Of a stretch of 64,000 nucleotides of DNA, positions 63,575 through 64,000 are shown in pieces. A model generated the notes under the pieces. That model saw only the letters and a list, made by a program, of their open reading frames with translations. It was not told the origin of the DNA and ran no database searches. Within the stretch, counting starts at the first letter, position 1. Every line of letters starts with the position of its first letter. Location of the stretch: NCBI RefSeq assembly GCF_900240995.1, contig NZ_LT965953.1, positions 889,303 to 953,302 on the forward strand, given 5' to 3'. The stretch comes from Bacillus sp. Marseille-P3661. GTDB lineage: Bacteria; Bacillota; Bacilli; Bacillales; Bacillaceae_J. A program made the translations under genes and the position numbers.

Positions 63575-64000
63575 AAAAATATAGTCCGTTTCGATTGCGA
63601 AAAGGAAAAGTCTCTTTTCTAATTGATAAGAAAGCAATGTTCATTTTTATAATTCTATTAATATGCACTCTTTTATTATTTTTATTGAGCACTGGTATGG
63701 GTGATATGAAAATAAGTCCTTTAGATGTGATAGCTGTTATCTTCGGCCAAGGCACGGAAATGCATAATCTTGTTGTAAAATCGTTTCGGCTGCCAAGAAT
63801 TCTGGTGGCGTTGTTAGTTGGAATGGCTTTAGCAGTATCAGGTGCAATTTTACAAGGAATTGTTAGGAACCCGTTGGCATCGCCGGATATTCTTGGTCTA
63901 ACAGGTGGAGCATCAGTTGCAGTTGTTGGGTTTTTGGCTATTTTTAGTGATAAAAATAATGCCCTAACGGTAAGCATTCACTGGATGCCGTTAGCTGCAT
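63571..64000 (+). CDS. FecCD-family iron-siderophore permease (second subunit, partial)
   Basis: The first 143 residues of a second permease, cut by the window end. The segments SFRLPRILVALLVGMALAVSGA and VRNPLASPDILGLTGGA match FecCD. It starts with ATG at 63571, overlapping the stop of the first permease by four bases. It should complete a heterodimeric channel (YfhA-like); an ATPase gene is not visible and could lie beyond the window or be shared, as in B. subtilis. Confidence 0.92.
   Translation, partial: MKKYSPFRLRKGKVSFLIDKKAMFIFIILLICTLLLFLLSTGMGDMKISPLDVIAVIFGQGTEMHNLVVKSFRLPRILVALLVGMALAVSGAILQGIVRNPLASPDILGLTGGASVAVVGFLAIFSDKNNALTVSIHWMPLAA

Overview
The window is a low-GC, AT-rich chromosomal segment of a spore-forming member of the Bacillaceae. 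The evidence is gene order: spoVB, comN, secDF, recJ, apt, relA, dtd, yrvJ, hisS, aspS, 6S RNA, tcdA, rarA, cymR, iscS, mnmA, yrrB, recD2, alaS, ireB, ruvX, yrzB, mltG, trmR, trhP1, trhP2, udk, greA, pbpI, yrrS, yrzA, mtnN and yrhC follow the Bacillus subtilis 'yrv/yrr' region almost gene for gene. SpoVB and an RsfA-type prespore regulator point to sporulation. I cannot name the species.

Layout. 1-11.1 kb: protein export (secDF), DNA repair (recJ), purine salvage (apt), stringent response (relA) and D-aminoacyl-tRNA deacylation. 11.4-12.4 kb: a tandem array of 52-bp palindromic units. 12.6-18.7 kb: a secreted SH3b-amidase, then the T-box-controlled hisS-aspS operon and 6S RNA. 18.8-31.2 kb: asparaginase, tcdA, rarA, and the cysteine/sulfur/tRNA-thiolation operon cymR-iscS-mnmA, then recD2 and small yrr/yrz genes. 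31.5-46.8 kb: a permease, T-box-controlled alaS, and the long ireB-to-yrhC housekeeping run (tRNA hydroxylation, cell-wall enzymes, uridine kinase, GreA). 46.8-48.0 kb: a second 52-bp-period array. 48.3-58.6 kb: an anaerobic-respiration island. 58.8-59.8 kb: a third 52-bp-period array. 59.8-64 kb: a secreted nuclease, Dps, and a Fur-type divergent iron-siderophore uptake locus cut by the window end.

The most notable region is 48.3-58.2 kb. It encodes the pentaheme nitrite reductase NrfA with its quinol-oxidising partner NrfH, followed by an apparently complete System I (Ccm) cytochrome c maturation set: CcmE, CcmF, a CcmH-like protein, two small CcmI-like proteins, CcmA, CcmB, CcmC, CcmD and CcmG. 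Bacilli normally use System II (ResBC/CcsBA), so this is unexpected. CcmE carries Cys in place of the usual heme-binding His (CxxxY), and the CcmH-like protein has one exported Cys instead of CxxC, which recalls the variant System I* of archaea and Desulfovibrio. A likely role is ammonifying nitrite respiration with its own heme-attachment machinery; that link is inferred from position.

The second notable structure is the set of three tandem arrays (19, 22 and 20 units). All have a 52-bp period, close to five helical turns, held almost without indels although the bases between the palindromes change. Arrays 1 and 2 share a palindromic core and array 3 has a different one. Arrays 2 and 3 lie on either side of the nrf-ccm island. 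No known element class explains them.
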